Positions 21,501 to 36,500 of a DNA stretch of 64,000 bases are shown here, one piece after another; positions within the stretch are counted from its first letter, which is position 1; each line of letters starts with the position of its first letter. The position numbers were made by a program, and so were the translations under genes. The notes under the pieces were generated by a model. The model saw only the letters and a program-made list of their open reading frames with translations. It was not told the DNA's origin and ran no database searches. The DNA comes from Tubiluchus corallicola (lineage: Eukaryota > Priapulida > Priapulimorpha > Priapulimorphida > Tubiluchidae): NCBI GenBank assembly GCA_030141605.1, contig JAQGDQ010000465.1:115848-179847 (forward strand), written 5' to 3'.

Positions 21501-24500
21501 ACACCATTTTTTCTCTTTCTGCAAAAACTGAAATTTGGTCGGGAAGAGTATTTTGTATTCAAGAAGACCCAGGTGATTGTTTTTGGTTCGTATAATGAAG
21601 GTTATGATGAGACTGCATGCGTTATTTCGTTACCACACGGCGGCCATTTTGAAAACGGTAATCATTTTTAAATGAAATGACAGATTGGGATTCCTCGAGT
21701 GCAACTACAATGGAATAGGTGTCATATTGCTAATGAAGTAGCCAATGTTAAGTTTGTTTATCATCAAAATGGAAGTCTGTGGCACAAAAAAAGCTTAAGC
21801 GAAACCAACAACAAACCAACATACTCTACGCAGCGGCGGATTATGATTTTATGGGCCTTAGGCTTGAGCTTGGAACGGGCCTTTTAAATGTTGCTACACT
21901 GCTGAGCTGACGTGTTTTTGTGGAGCTCTCGTCGTTTGTAAAGGATGACAAATTAAACAATTTATCACTGATGCATATTGAGTCAGATATGTTGAAAAAA
22001 TGGACTTTTCAGACCCGAGAAAAATTCGGAAACTGAAAATTTGAACTTAAACTGTGTAAACGTGAATTGTGTAAACTTAAATTGTGTAAACTTGATTTGT
22101 GTAAACCCGATTTGAAATATAGTGACTGACTTTTGAAAAAAAAACTTTTTTCTATATTTTATTTTGCCGGGCCCCTTTTGATCCCGGGCCTTAGGCTTCA
22201 GCCTATAGGGCTATCCGCTACAGACTCTACGAATAATATTCTAGTCATTAATTATCTACGAAGTTGATCAGACAGGCAGCTGTGAAAGATGAAGACGTTC
22301 CTAGCAACGAATATTGCTGTAAGAACAACGTGTTCAACTTTGAGTTTTCAACCTATGAGTATGATTCACAATTATATAATGATGTGTGTGAAGATGCCAA
22401 TACATCGCCCACTATGTCCATAACACTTTAAAAAATGGAAAGCTTACTAAATTAGAGCTTGATTTCGGACGCTAAATTTAACTAGTGGTATTACTAGATT
22501 TATTCAGAGCACAGGTAATCGACCTATTTATCTTGTTACTATAACACTTGTTTCATTTTTCTAATATAATCGAAAAAAAATTCCTAAAAAGCAAATAGAG
22601 GGTATGATCATTTCTAATGCAAAATTATACATATTGCAATTTTATTCAAATTTAGTTTATTCGTCTAGCAGATGTCGATTTATTCAAAACAGAAGATTTC
22701 GGTTTAATCGCTAAACCACTCTCGAATGACTGCTCTATAATTTTGCTTACAAAACTTGCGTTAAAATTAAACTCACAATATTTTTTTGTAAATTAAGTAT
22801 AAAATATAGTTTTTTTAAAATAACACACCATCAACTGCTGCTAACTGGAATTCATCAAAAATTTTTTTAGGGCATTTATCAGCGATGATTTTGATGCACA
22901 TTGATAAAATGTTGACAAATGCTCTGAAAAAATTTAATGAATTCGAGATAACAGTTGATGGTGTGATTTTTAAAAAAAAACTTTTATAGTCTTACAGATA
23001 TTTTCAGTAAAATGGCTTGCCATTAGGTCCATTACTTATTTTCCTGTTCTATTACTTATAAGTACTAAATACATCATTATAGATACATGTATACACTATA
23101 CATCCACCCATATCTCATGTGTATTTAGCACTGGTGCCAAAACACATAATGAGCTATTTGAAATAAGGTCTACATCTACCACAGATAGCCCAGACCACGA
23201 CTGTTTCAAAAGACATTTTTGAAAGGGCCTTGGCCCGGACTATATTCAGCTTAGCACGACCCTGAACTTGGCTCCAAGACTGTGCTTACCCGAGATGTGC
23301 TTCGCGCACGTGTTGCTCAATTTCTCCGCTAGTTGGCAGCACCGTCCTGCAGCCGTGCCACGAACATTCGTACATAGTTCTCGTCAGCATCTACAACATA
23401 AATATTACCAATAAGATAAATTCATACCTCTACTGATAAACTCAAATAAAAAACACAGAAATCGCTTGGGCAGAGAAAGTGAATTTTCACAGTCATGTGG
23501 TTTGTACCTACGCAAAAAGAAGTAATTTTACAATAAAGAAAAACTACAAAACTCGCCCAATTACTCTATTTTCATTTGTTTGCTGCAATTAAGAACTATT
23601 ATACTTCCTTGTGTTGGTCTGACCAACGTGACCAGTTGACTAATCGGCTATATCATCCAAAATGATAATAGCATGCCCCAGATATGTAAAACAAAAAAAA
23701 CGAAATTAAATATTCAGGGCGATTAAATGCAAAGTCACTCCGGGAACAACTGTTACAGTTTTTTGGCAGAGCGCCAAAAGTTCCCGAAAAAGTCACTGTT
23801 CGTGATGAGGTGCCGAATTTAACAGCGAATACTCCTCAAAGACTCGGCACGTCCTGGCTAGATAAGATTGTAAGATCTAATGCTTTTGAAAGTCAGCATT
23901 TTTACATACGAAAGTGCAAGTTGTAGCATTTGTAAGGTCACGGTATCAACCCATGATGATAATAATGCAAAGGAGCCACGCAAGGTTCGCGATGACAAAA
24001 CATATCGTCAGCAAAACTACTCATATATGGCAAAAAGCAATTACTGCGCCACCACCACTGATAAAAATAATGCATGTATAAATAATCTTATATTGACAAA
24101 ATTCATATTTACAGTCATATGAGCTGAGGTGTAAAAGAATCCGCGCACAGCAATAACAATGTATTTAATGTGCAAGCAGCCCGTATTTCTATTGTTTCTG
24201 GATATATTTTATACTTTTTCAGACTAGGTTTTAGCAGAAAATTCTTAGCTGTAGATGGGTAGTCAAAGGTCAAAATTTATCACATAACATTCAGCTGATT
24301 TTTTTTATCAAGAGACAGTGAAAGAGAGGAAAGGCAAAATGATATAATTATTGCCGGAAGGGCACATCTCTGATCCGAAAACGAAAATCCTAAACAATAT
24401 TTTTATGCCTGAGCAGCACAAGATATTCAGTCAACACAGTAAGCCGTGATAAAATTATAATTCGGCAGTCCCACCCCTACAAGGTGACTATAAATTTATG

Positions 24501-27500
24501 GCCGGTTTGCTGTAGTCTTAGCAAGGTTAAAGGTTACGTGTACAGTAATAATCAGTTTGTAATCAGTAAGAAAAACCTGCAAGGACGTTTTGTTGGAAAA
24601 ACGCACTGGAGTGTAGCAATTAACCGCTATATGGTACCCTTCTCATGATTTTCTCCATGTTTGGCCTTCAAAATAAACAGGCAGACATAATTTAAAGCCA
24701 AACTGATTATTATACTGCTTTAGCTGCCACGCAAACCTGTTTCAAACACGGAAACAAGTATTAAATGTCGAAATAACAGCGATTTAAAAATCGTTCTGTG
24801 ACCGGCCGGTGTCCAGCAGCAACAGACCCTGCAGTAAAGCACAGCGTCTGTGGTTTGTCACGTGGTCACAGATCAGCTTTGTGACGTTGTAAAGCACAGC
24901 GTCTGTGGTTTGTCACTGTGGTCACAGATCAGCTTTGTGACGTTGTAAAGTACAGGGTCTGTGGTTTGTCACGTGGTCACAGATCAGCTTTGTGACGTTG
25001 TAAAGTACAGGGTCTGTGGTTTGTCACCAAACACCACCCACCACAAAACACCACCACAACACACAAAACACCACCACAACACACAAAACAGGTCTGTGGT
25101 TCACCACAACACACAAAACACCACCACAACACACAACACCAACCACAAAACACCCGTGGTCACAGATCAGCTTTGTGACGTTGTAAAGTACAGGGTCTGT
25201 GGTTTGTCACGTGGTCACAGATCAGCTTTGTGACGTTGTAAAGTACAGGGTCTGTGGTTTGTCACTGTGGTCACAGATCAGCTTTGTGACGTTGTAAAGT
25301 ACAGCGCCTGTGGTTTGTCACGTGGTCACAGATCAGCTTTGTGACGTTGTTTTCGAGTCTTTAGGATGTGCACGCAGGTCTAGTTGTAAAAATGATGACC
25401 ATATTTTACTTTACGCTTTTCCCACGCGTTATAAATATCTCAAAACGCCTTGCTAGGCTTTCATTAAACTTCTAACTTACAGAAGATTTACATTTATACT
25501 GTCGGTTTGGAGTAACCATGCTTTTAACTACATGACTGGACTCTGGCACTCGCTTTTGCTGCTAAACTTTGACATGTTGTTGCCATAACTGTTATAAACT
25601 TCACGCGGACTGTTCGGATTTTTATAATACAGCAGTAAATAGGAAGGAGCTTACAATTCCACACAAACTTTAAATACACTATCCCCAACCCTATTCTCCA
25701 ACTCTAACTCTAATCCTAGCCCGAGCCTAGGCCTAACCCTGACCCGACCCGAGCCCAACCATAACCCTAGCCTTAATCGCCAACCCTAAGCCTAACCCGA
25801 GCCGAGCCCTAACCCTAGCTTTAATACCTACCCTAATCCTAATCCTATTCCGCTTCATGAACCAATTTCTTGTGTGTGGGAAATTGTATACTTTAGCCCA
25901 ATAAATAACAAGGCACTCATTACATTCTGGTTGCTCTGAAACAGTTTGACCACTCTGGCAGGAATCGCCCCTCAATCTGAAGCGGAATGCACTTTTCTAC
26001 TGAAGAAGCAGACGATCAAACGAGACATTTTATGGTTTCAAATGCTCTCAGACATGGGTCGTGTTGTTCTGAAACTTTAGCTGCAAAGCTAGCAAGACAA
26101 AGGCCAAGTACGGCAGATCTAAAATGCTTAGGGAGCAAGTATGGCTTCATGTGACAACAAAGACTCTTAGCTCTGAATATGGCTTCATTGAGAAAACGCT
26201 CTCTCGCTCAATAAAATGACCATTTGCTGAACTCGCGGCAGAGTGCGCGCGGCAGCTGCTGTCGAAGTGCGCATGATCAGATCCAACCGGCGCTGGAAAA
26301 TGAAATGCTGGCGCTCTAGAAATAGCTTTTATTTCGCTGCCCTGGCAACTTGACAACGTTGATAAACGTAAACACACACAGAGACCCTGCGCTAGTGAGT
26401 GCAACAACCTGAGCCCGTGTTCACAAGATAGCACTTGGCCAGTGTCTTCTGCGCTGCGCATAAAAGGGTAATAACATTCAGCGTTATCACACCGAGATTA
26501 CTCAAGAGGAAAAGTTTAACCAACATGTTTTTAGACTCCTCGCCTATAGATAGAAGCTTGTGTGCTTCAACAAATGCTACTCTGAAACTGTTCCAGAAAA
26601 GAGTAGTGTACATAGATTTTGTTGACCTCATCTGACCCATTGTTGGTCTCAGCTACACAGACGTGCTGGCCATATATACGGGTGATATGTCTTCAAAAGT
26701 AAATAAGAAATTAATAATCACTTATTCAGTAAATATGGGGAGAATATTTCTTGATTTTACACTTCTAGCCACTTTTACATACGTTTATATGTTCCAAAGT
26801 TTTAATAGATGTGCTTCGTAGCTTCTTAAACTTCTAGGTACGGGCAATAGGTCTTAAAAAATGGATAAGAAATTTATAATAACTTATTCAACAAATTTCG
26901 GGAAAATATTTCTTGATCTTACACTTGCGGCCACTTTTACATACATTTTTATTTTCCAAAGTTTTAATAGAAGTGCTGCATCGCTTCTTAAATTTCTTAA
27001 AAAAAGTTTAAAACTTCAAAAATGCTTGACTTTAAAATGTACATGAATTTCAACAGAGTAGAAACTGAAATTTCTACTTTAGCGAATTTAAAAAATACTC
27101 GAAAGTTTAATGCAAAACATCTGGAGAGCGAAATTCATTTTACATAAATTCCCCGACGGGTAAAAAGGAAGAGCGATACTTGGTGTAAAAAAGTAACCCG
27201 GAGAAGAACCTGACACTCTTTGTTTACATGGTGTTAAAATTAGTCTTCCATCTAAGCAGCAAATATTTACTTCTGCAACTGCAATGAGCCCTGTAGAATG
27301 AAGCCAGAGTCCTTTTGCGTGCGTGTTTGCGTGCGTGCGTTTGTGTGTAATGCCTGAGTGGATTGCGTGTGAAAGGTTTAGAAAATGGACTTGAGGCAGT
27401 GAATAGAATTTTGACAATTTTGCTCATGTTTGTTAAAACATTAAAAAAGTTTAGTTGAATTATTGATAAACATCCGTATGAATATGAAATCGGTGGGAAA

Positions 27501-30500
27501 TGGTCGTCAGAAAAGGATTGAAATATGTTTCCAACTATACGCAGGTGACCATTTGGAACCAAAACAGACGTATTGATCTGTTTTTCAAAATACACGTGGC
27601 ACGCAGAATCATTAAACAGTGATAAATAAGATTTCGTGAGCTTGTTGAATCCGCTATGACTCCATGTACTGGGTTCATTAGAAGGAAGCTTATGGATTAT
27701 CCAGGATTCAATAATGAATCCTTTACAACGCAGCACCTGCTTAGAAACTGGTGCCCACATTGTGAGCAGATTCAATGAACGCAGATCTTCATCATTCATA
27801 ACCCAGGTTAGCTATTAAGCAGAACCATGATTATTGGAACAGAGGTCACATCATGTTAGCAAGAATACGAGGTTCCATTAATAATGATGACGACGAAGAT
27901 GATCATAATAATAATGATGTTGGTGATGACGGTGATGATGATGATGATGATGATAAGAACAATCTTTATTTAAAGTCAGTTTTTAGGATAAACAATTAAC
28001 ATAAGCTCCTAAAAACTTCTGATGATTATGATGACGTTATTTTTGTTGTTGTTGATGATGATGATGATGATGATGATGACGATGATCATAATAATAATGA
28101 TGATTTATGACGACGACGACAACGACGACCATGATGATGATAATAATAATAATAACAACAGTAATAATAATAAAAATGTTTATTTAAAGTCGGTTTTTTA
28201 GGATGAACATAAGCTCCTAAGAACTTTTGGACTGGCTATAAATAACAAACTACAACTACAAAGCAGAGACTATTATTACCCCACTTTAGCCTAAATACCA
28301 CGCGCCAGGCAGGGCAACAGCTCATACCATTTTTAAAGTCTTTGGTATGACCCGGCTGCTGTATCGAACTCACGACCTCCCAGGGAAATGACAATTGCAA
28401 AATTCTACACGAACAAAACTACGATAGTTGCAGTGTACGTCTCTCTTGCAATCACTTACATCCTACTTCCTTGCCTATACCGTTGCCGGCCAACTGCAGT
28501 GTGAACTAGTGTCTGATATGGCCAGTAGAGGTCAGCCACGCTGCACGATACACCGTGATGACCTAGAATTGATTTTTTGAGTAGTTAACCTAATTGAAAT
28601 GAAAATTGTCCACGGCGCCATATGGCCGCAATGCATAAGTGTGCACTATTGTAAACGCAGGGTGTTTATTGCTGATATAATCAAACCCCAGATGAATTAC
28701 CTGCGCGCGCAGAACCGGATGCTTCGCAGCAAATTAATTAGCAGAAAAATAAATTACTGATGGGTTAGTTGCTAGGCCTACCTTCCTTTTCCTTGGGGAT
28801 GCTTCGTCCATGAAGTCAATTGAACCTTCATCCATGTCAATGCCCTCGTCTACAGTCGACGGTGGCGACGCCACCGGCGCATTGTTGCTGTTGTTGTTAA
28901 AGAACGATGGAGGCGAAGGACTTGAGGTGTAACTGGACGAGTAAGCAGCGTCACTGCTCCAACTACCAGTATCTGAAAGAAAACAATGAACAATGAACAA
29001 CGAACAATGAACAATGGACAAATGAACTACAATTGCTTAGGCCTACTGTTCCACAAATATTTCAAGGTGGACTTAGTAAGTTGACTGCAGCTAGGAAAAA
29101 GACTGATATTCTGTCATAATGGTATGATTTGCGTGAGACGAGTAACTTTCAACATTGTTTCTGACAACGGTACGCTGACTGAGCGACTGAGCCTGCCTCA
29201 TTACGCACTACACAGTATTTGCCGCAAGAGAACACGTAATAAAAATTTAATAATCATAGCCATAAATTGAACATTCGATTATCACACGTCAAATAAAAGA
29301 TCTTGCTGAAATAGACCACATTTACATAATGTGCACTTACTGCCACTTAATTGATATACCGACAGTTTCAGAGAAATGTGTTGGAACTGCTGACAAAAAG
29401 AAAACTAACAATGTTCAAGCAAATAAATCATTAACTTTCATTTTGCTTTACTTTCAAAGTATGAATTATCTTGGTCACACTACATTACACTACACTACAC
29501 TACACTACACTACACTACACTACACTACACTACACTACACTACACTACACTACACTACACTACACTACACTACACTACACTAATGATATGTAAGCATAAT
29601 ATATAAAGAAAGATGTTATATTTTCGTGCCTGTCTGCAGAGCTATGCATGTAAAATTCATTTGGCAGTTTACAGATGCCTGAAAACACTCGAAAGCCAAA
29701 GCTGTTACTTTGTTTTCTATCCAATAACATCGTATAACAAAGAAGAACATGTAGAACAACGTAGAACATGTTAAAAACGGTTTACAAATTCCAAAAATCT
29801 CATTTCTCTCTCAACTTTACAAAAACCCCGGCTAAATACTTTAATTATGTTTAATACAATTTAATTTGATTTTAAATAAATCAGTAATAAATATCACTGT
29901 TCGCGAAATGAATATCGGTGCTAATCGAAGAAATAGTCTTTGTAGTTTGCAGTGAATGGAAACTACGTCAAAGCACATATCAACTTATTCTGATCCAAAA
30001 ACACTAGGTTCTCAATCCCACTAATTAAAGTACAACCTTCTTTATAGTGAATTAGCATTTAACACTCGTTAATGCGCAAAATTTACTTTTATTTAGTGCT
30101 ATGAATTGAGAAAATTTTCAGTTAATCTATTTCATTCACAAAACACAGTTCTGTTATAATGAGAAAAAAGAAAAAACGAAGTGTGGTAACGAATCTTCAT
30201 TCAAAATCAAATGCCCGTATGTGGACACCCCTCCCCCATGTGCAACTAGAAGCAGGGCCTATTTCAGCCTAGGCGAGGCCCGAGGAAGTGGGGCGTATGA
30301 GGCCCCATCGTGCTACCATGGTTGGCGCCCAGAACATTTTTGAACTGCTAGAACGCCGGAGAAGCATTTTCGAAGAGAAAATATGGAGTTATACAGTTGT
30401 TAAAGGAAAGAACAATTGAAAGAAAAAATGCTTTATTCTCAAGACCAGTCCTTAATACTTGTCAAGCTGGCAAACGGCACGCGTGCGGCAAGAGAAAGAG

Positions 30501-33500
30501 AGGGAGAGAGGAGGCAGTATGTTCGCATAAAGCAAAAAAATGTTACCTTGGCGCGAGGCCCCCCTGGAGGGCGAGGCCCCGGGGAAGTATCCCCACTTCC
30601 CCCCCTTGAAATAGGCCCTAACTAGAAGAGAAATGAAACTGTTCTCAGAAGTGGAACGCCTGCATAAAAATGTTTAGACTATCACGAGGATCTCTCTACT
30701 ACATCCGAATGTGATGACAATTAATTTGACAGCATGTTCAAAAGACACTCGTCAGTACAAATTACATTATAGCATCATTATAAAATTTACTGCTGCAAAT
30801 GCCATCAAAAGATAAGTAATTTCGATTTTATATAATAGGCAGCGTTCTATAATAAAACGATAATAACAAAGCTTTAGCAAGCACATGCAGCTTACTCAGG
30901 AGTCTGAAGTCTGGAGTTTATTATACCGGCAGTCTCGCTGGTTATTATAAAATCCGCGAACCTTCTCTTTATGTAAAAATTATTTCCAGGAATGGACATA
31001 TTATTATGACAACTTTAGAATTCCACGGTAGCGTAAAGAACATTATTTCGCAAGGTGAACTAGATGATGTAATAAGATCACAGCACTGCCAAGAGGGATC
31101 TCTCTCTTACGTAATTGTCTTTGTGTAATCTCTCTTACACAAAGAAATTATACTGACCATTTGGTCAAGACAGTTTGGCCTCAACTCTGTCAGGATGTTA
31201 ACCTGGTTTTATTATACGGACAAACAAGGGAGATCGAAATGTGAATAAATTCATTACCGCAAAAAGGAGTTGTGACCATATGATTTCCCTGAATTCACCG
31301 CTCTAATATGGGCTCTCGAACGCGTGTACTACGTCACAACTGAACATCTCTGATCTGAGAAGTGTAACACCTGTTTTTTGTGCAGCACATAAGTCATTAT
31401 TGAAAAAAGGTATATTTTTCCCTTTCTATATATTATACTGACCAATAAGTAGATTGTTTTGAGTTATAGTTTAAGACTGGGTCCGGTTTTCCTTTAAATA
31501 AAGTATCTGTGAAAGCCTCATTTTGGTGCCAGGCCAGGGCCCTAAAACGCAGGTACTCGGGTCGTAAGCGCCAACGCAGACAGCGTTCATATTACGTACA
31601 CTAAAAGCACCAACAAATGTCAAACGCAGTGGTACATCAGTTTTTGTTATCTTGCGTTATTTACATGCAGTTTTTCGTTTAAGTGTCTTCTGGTTCTTTA
31701 CTTTTTATAAATTCCGAACTCCTTGCAGTTTTGTGATCGATGACTGATCAGGTTCAAGTCAGGTGAATGATTCTTCTAGTGGGATATTCATGTAGATTAA
31801 ACCAAGGGTTTTGGATACGAATCTGGGTGAAAAATCTTTTTTTCACTTTTTCTAATGTCACTAATTCAGATATGCACCCCAATTTATTTATTCATTTATA
31901 TACATTTCTTTCCGGGTTTATTGCTGTGTTTTCATGATGCTAAGCAGAAATGACTTATGGCCACTCTTCTGAGTAAGCTCGCCATCTGCCCGCCACTATT
32001 GAATGCCATTACTACCGCCATCAGTCTGAAATCACTGTAGCTACTTTACTTTTACTCGTAACTATGTTTTATCACACTATGTATGTGCACACAAGAAACA
32101 CTCGACCCCTATAACACTACGAGCTAGCAAAACGATGCACCTTCGAGTGCATTTAGGGGTCAAACAGTAGAAGTTTAATAATCTGGAATAAATATTTAAG
32201 TTCAGATATTAGCTGGGGTCATTGGAATAGCGAAGAGTACGTGCTACAGCACGCCAGTCTTACTTCATTTGTATGATTTTCACATTTTGCATCGGAATAT
32301 CGATACACAAACAATCATTAAGAGAGTTTAACTTCCACGAAATGCCACCGTGTTTTAAAGACTTTGTGACAAATGTCTTGCGTGAGTTTTGTTCAACAAT
32401 ACGAACAAAATAACCTAGGCAAGGGAACTAGGATGTAAACATTAAACAGGCTTTAAACACCGGGGTCACCGGAAAGGCAGCACTTGCAAGGCAGTAAGTC
32501 GACAACAATCCTGGCCTCCCGGAACTGCAATGCGATGAGGCGCAGTCAGATTTACTACAGGAATGAATTGATTAGTTTACCGGCAAGGGAGCTCAGCGAA
32601 CGTTGGTTCAGTAAAAGTTCATTTAGCCTACTCGATGTAAACACGGTCACAAATGTGAACATCTCGGAGCAGGGGGGGGGGGCGTTTGGGCTTCTTCGCT
32701 AACGTAAGTTCATACGCGTTACTAAACAAGGCAACATAATGTCTGTTTTATCTTTCATTGCGAGTTCTTGTGGGGCGAGTTCGCTGCCGTGCTTAGTCAA
32801 TCCACTGTGTTGACAGAACCACGTTTTGGGCAGAATGGCAGTGGTTTCAAAGCCTGCCTGCGAACAAAAATACCCCCATCAAGCTGAGAATCATGTCATC
32901 TCTGCGACTCATTTTGCTATAAGCGTCAAGTGCTTCTGATGTCCATGAACATTTCAAATCCATTTAATACAAGGCGTATGTTGTGGCGCCCGATTTGTCA
33001 AAAATAAATAAAATTTATACCTACAGAAAGCAAAAAAAAAATTCCGCAACATGTGAACATTTTCCTTTCTAAACTAAAGAAATCGAATTTTATCAATTCT
33101 TTATGCAAATGATGCACTTTGCAAGTTATTTATAGAGCTTTATAATAGGCTGTTTGCAATCTTCTCTTTGAAATTAGAGACGTGCAACCTTCCCTTTACA
33201 CCTGTAGCCATTAACGACTTGCATGTTCATTTATATCTGTGCTCTTATTCTATGTTTGTATGGAATCATGAATAAGTAGACGAAATCAATTACTAGAAAG
33301 TATATTAAACGGAACCTTAGAGCTATAGTCAGAGCTACACAATAATGCGGGAAGATCAATACGTGAGTTTAACTGGAACTTGCGTGTCCTGTATAATATG
33401 CGTATGCATCAGTTGATCCTGTCATGCGACTTTCCTACATCACATGTTGACTTATGACTTGACAAGATCCTGGTGGAGAAGTGAAATTAATGGGATGTAC

Positions 33501-36500
33501 AATTTATATACACAGCTTATGTGTAAACTGTGATGATACGATATGATAATCGTGGGCGAGCACACAGTCAATAAAAATGTCTCATTTTGGCTCAAGTGCT
33601 AACACCACTGACCGATAATAACATAGAAAAAAGTTACGGAAAGAAGTCACAGTTTTGGCTAGGAAAAGGTCACAGGAAAAAAGTCACAACTGATTTTGGC
33701 TAGAGTTAGGGTTAGGATGAGATTTAGAGTTAGAGTTAGGATGAGATTTAGGGTTAGGGTTAGGATGAGATTTAGGGTTAGGGTTAGGGTTAGGATGAGA
33801 TTTAGAGTTAGGGTTAGGATGAGATTTAGGGTTAGGGTTAGGGTTAGGATGAGATTTAGAGTTAGAGTTAGGATGAGATTTAGTTAGGGTTAGGGTTAGG
33901 ATGAGATTTAGCGTTAGGGTTAGGATGAGATTTAGAGTTAGGGTTAGGATGAGATTTAGAGTTAGGGTTAGGATGAGATTTAGAGTTAGAGTTAGGATGA
34001 GATTTAGGGTTAGGGTTAGGATGAGATTTAGGGTTAGGGTTAGGATGAGATTTAGAGTTAGGGTTAGGATGAGATTTAGGGTTAGGGTTAGGATGAGATT
34101 TAGAGTTAGAGTTAGGATGAGATTTAGGGTTAGGGTTAGGATGAGATTTAGGGTTAGGGTTAGGATGAGATTTAGAGTTAGGGTTAGGATGAGATTTAGG
34201 GTTAGGGTTAGGATGAGATTTAGAGTTAGAGTTAGGATGAGATTTAGGGTTAGGGTTAGGATGAGATTTAGGGTTAGGGTTAGGATGAGATTTAGAGTTA
34301 GGGTTAGGATGAGATTTAGGGTTAGGGTTAGGATGAGATTTAGAGTTAGAGTTAGGATGAGATTTAGGGTTAGGGTTAGGATGAGATTTAGGGTTAGGGT
34401 TAGGATGAGATTTAGGGTTAGGGTTATTACTTTATTTCCTGGATTCGCCCACAGCTGTATAAGATTCTAACTAAGAAAATGCACCGACGAATGTATCCAT
34501 TTTAATGTTTTTATCTGTTCAAGTAAACACGCATTCGTACACACTATGGTAGCAGGAGCTGCTATTCTTAAAAAGGTAGCAAATTTACGTTAATTAGGCC
34601 GATCGATAATCAGCGAAATTTGTGCATTTTAGAACGGCTACGTTGCACAAACTATGTGCCTGCATTGTACTGGAATCCCAAGCAATGAAAGTAACATCGA
34701 TTCTATGTATGTATGTATGTAATCAATGACTTGTGATACATTTTCATAATCCTGTGCACGGTCGAGTACAGCTTCTCAGCTCGATCAATAACAGAGAACT
34801 GGGCTTCTCCAGAATGCACAACGATTACGTGAATGGTTTCAGCAAGACTACAATGTTGACAATTTGTAGCTATCTCTCTCATTCCAGGAAAGATTCATTT
34901 GAGGAAAACATACAGCACGCCTGATCAAATGAGGGGGGTGATCACGCACACGTAAAAGGGCATGCAGGTGAAAAAATTGTACTAATTAAAAACAACCACT
35001 ATATCGTACTATTTTACCTAGAAATTACTGGTGATTTACTGCAAGAATTCAACTTGTTTATGTCTAAATCTACTTTTAACCAAAATAGTTTTATGAAATT
35101 TGCTCACTTTGCTCCAAAGTAGCACTGGAACCCTATATCTCTCTGATATATACGTCTAGTTCCTAAGCTGAACAGTAAGACTAAAGCGCTCTTAGATAGT
35201 CCGTCTTATAGCGCTCAATCGTATTCACCTTTCAACTACTGTACATGTAAAACAGAAACGACGCAGAAAGATTGGCAAATTATCCAGTTTGCTTATCATT
35301 TCCTAAAGTTTAGGAAAAACTATATGCCTGTATCTGTAACCTAACATTCTGAAAATCTCGCGTCGTTGTAGTTAGCACAGGTATCACTGTGATTAACCCT
35401 TTCAGTCCCAAATTATTTTTTAATAAGAAAACATTTTTTGTCTTGGTACTTTTGTTCCCAATGTATCCTGTGGGATACACAACATTCTTTGTCATGTGCA
35501 AAAAAAACAAAGTTCGACTTTTGTAAAAATACAACAAAAGCATAAAATGTGCTTCATTTTGCAACTGCTGATATTTTTTTAAAGTATTTAAGACATTTAG
35601 TATGCATGCTATGCTGATCTGTACAAAGTCATCTCTAAAGTACTGTACCTTGCGCAGTTTTTTATGCTATGTAGATTTTCTAGTTTGCCATTTTATCACC
35701 ATTTTTAGTCTATTGTTATTGGCTTAAATCAAAATAACTATTAACGGATCAAATAACTGTCAGTTTTAAAATTTTATTAATTTCAAAGGCAGAAAATATT
35801 CTCGTATCCCACGGGATACAACGGGTATGAAAGGGTTAAATTATTTACTGATGTCAGTCTATAAACCTGCTAACTAATATGACGAATGAAAAGAAACGAT
35901 TAAATGTCTTTAAGGCAAGTAAAAAGTTCTTGTTTTTTTTCTCGTGACAAAATTGATCGGATAAGTAAATAATCATCGACCACAAAGCTGAGTCACCCGC
36001 AATGCGAGTTCAAAGGTCATGCAAACTTGTCAAGTTTTGATATTCAAGGTCCATAATAACAAATACGTAAATTTAATCGTCTGTAATTAATTACTGTCAA
36101 ACATAATGGATCTGTAAAAGTTTAAAATCAACCTTGAATCAATTATGTAAACGAGGATGGGTTTAAAATTAGCAAGCGATCTAGTGCACGCCTAGCCAGA
36201 TGTCAATAACTTTCTCTTCGCAAACTTCGCTTGTAATACCCCAAATAAAATTGACTTAAATTGTAAGAGGCGAGATTAAATTGCAACTTCGCGAGGGTAG
36301 AGCATGCACGCAGCCAGGGGCAAAAAAAACTGCCAATCTTGGCAACAAATTACCAGCAGAGCTGTGGACTGCCAGGTAGCTTCGTAATAACTACGTATTT
36401 CCTGTACCAAATCAACATGAAACAGACCACAAAGTTATGTCGACGCCATAGATATATATATCCACATATACATTTTTATAAGCGTGAATTTATATTTATG

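Larger units (their letters stand above)
28973..33702. other. ZNF395-family intron 2, left part
   Basis: Holds the CACTA repeat, one hAT-like element and a family B fragment, listed separately. 33640-33695 has AAGTCACAGTTTTGGCTAGG and GGAAAAAAGTCACAAC, related to the 38-bp array at 60.8 kb. The remainder is unassigned. Confidence 0.4.

Noticed and set aside
30397-30625. Two overlapping 70-codon frames
   Set aside because: Within the GC-rich part of a hAT-like element; no transposase motifs.
33703-34427. Chromosome end
   Set aside because: Unique sequence and exons of one gene lie on both sides, so the array is interstitial.
33696-34470. Arg/Val/Met-rich frame (RVRMRF repeats)
   Set aside because: Translation of the telomere-like 24-bp array.
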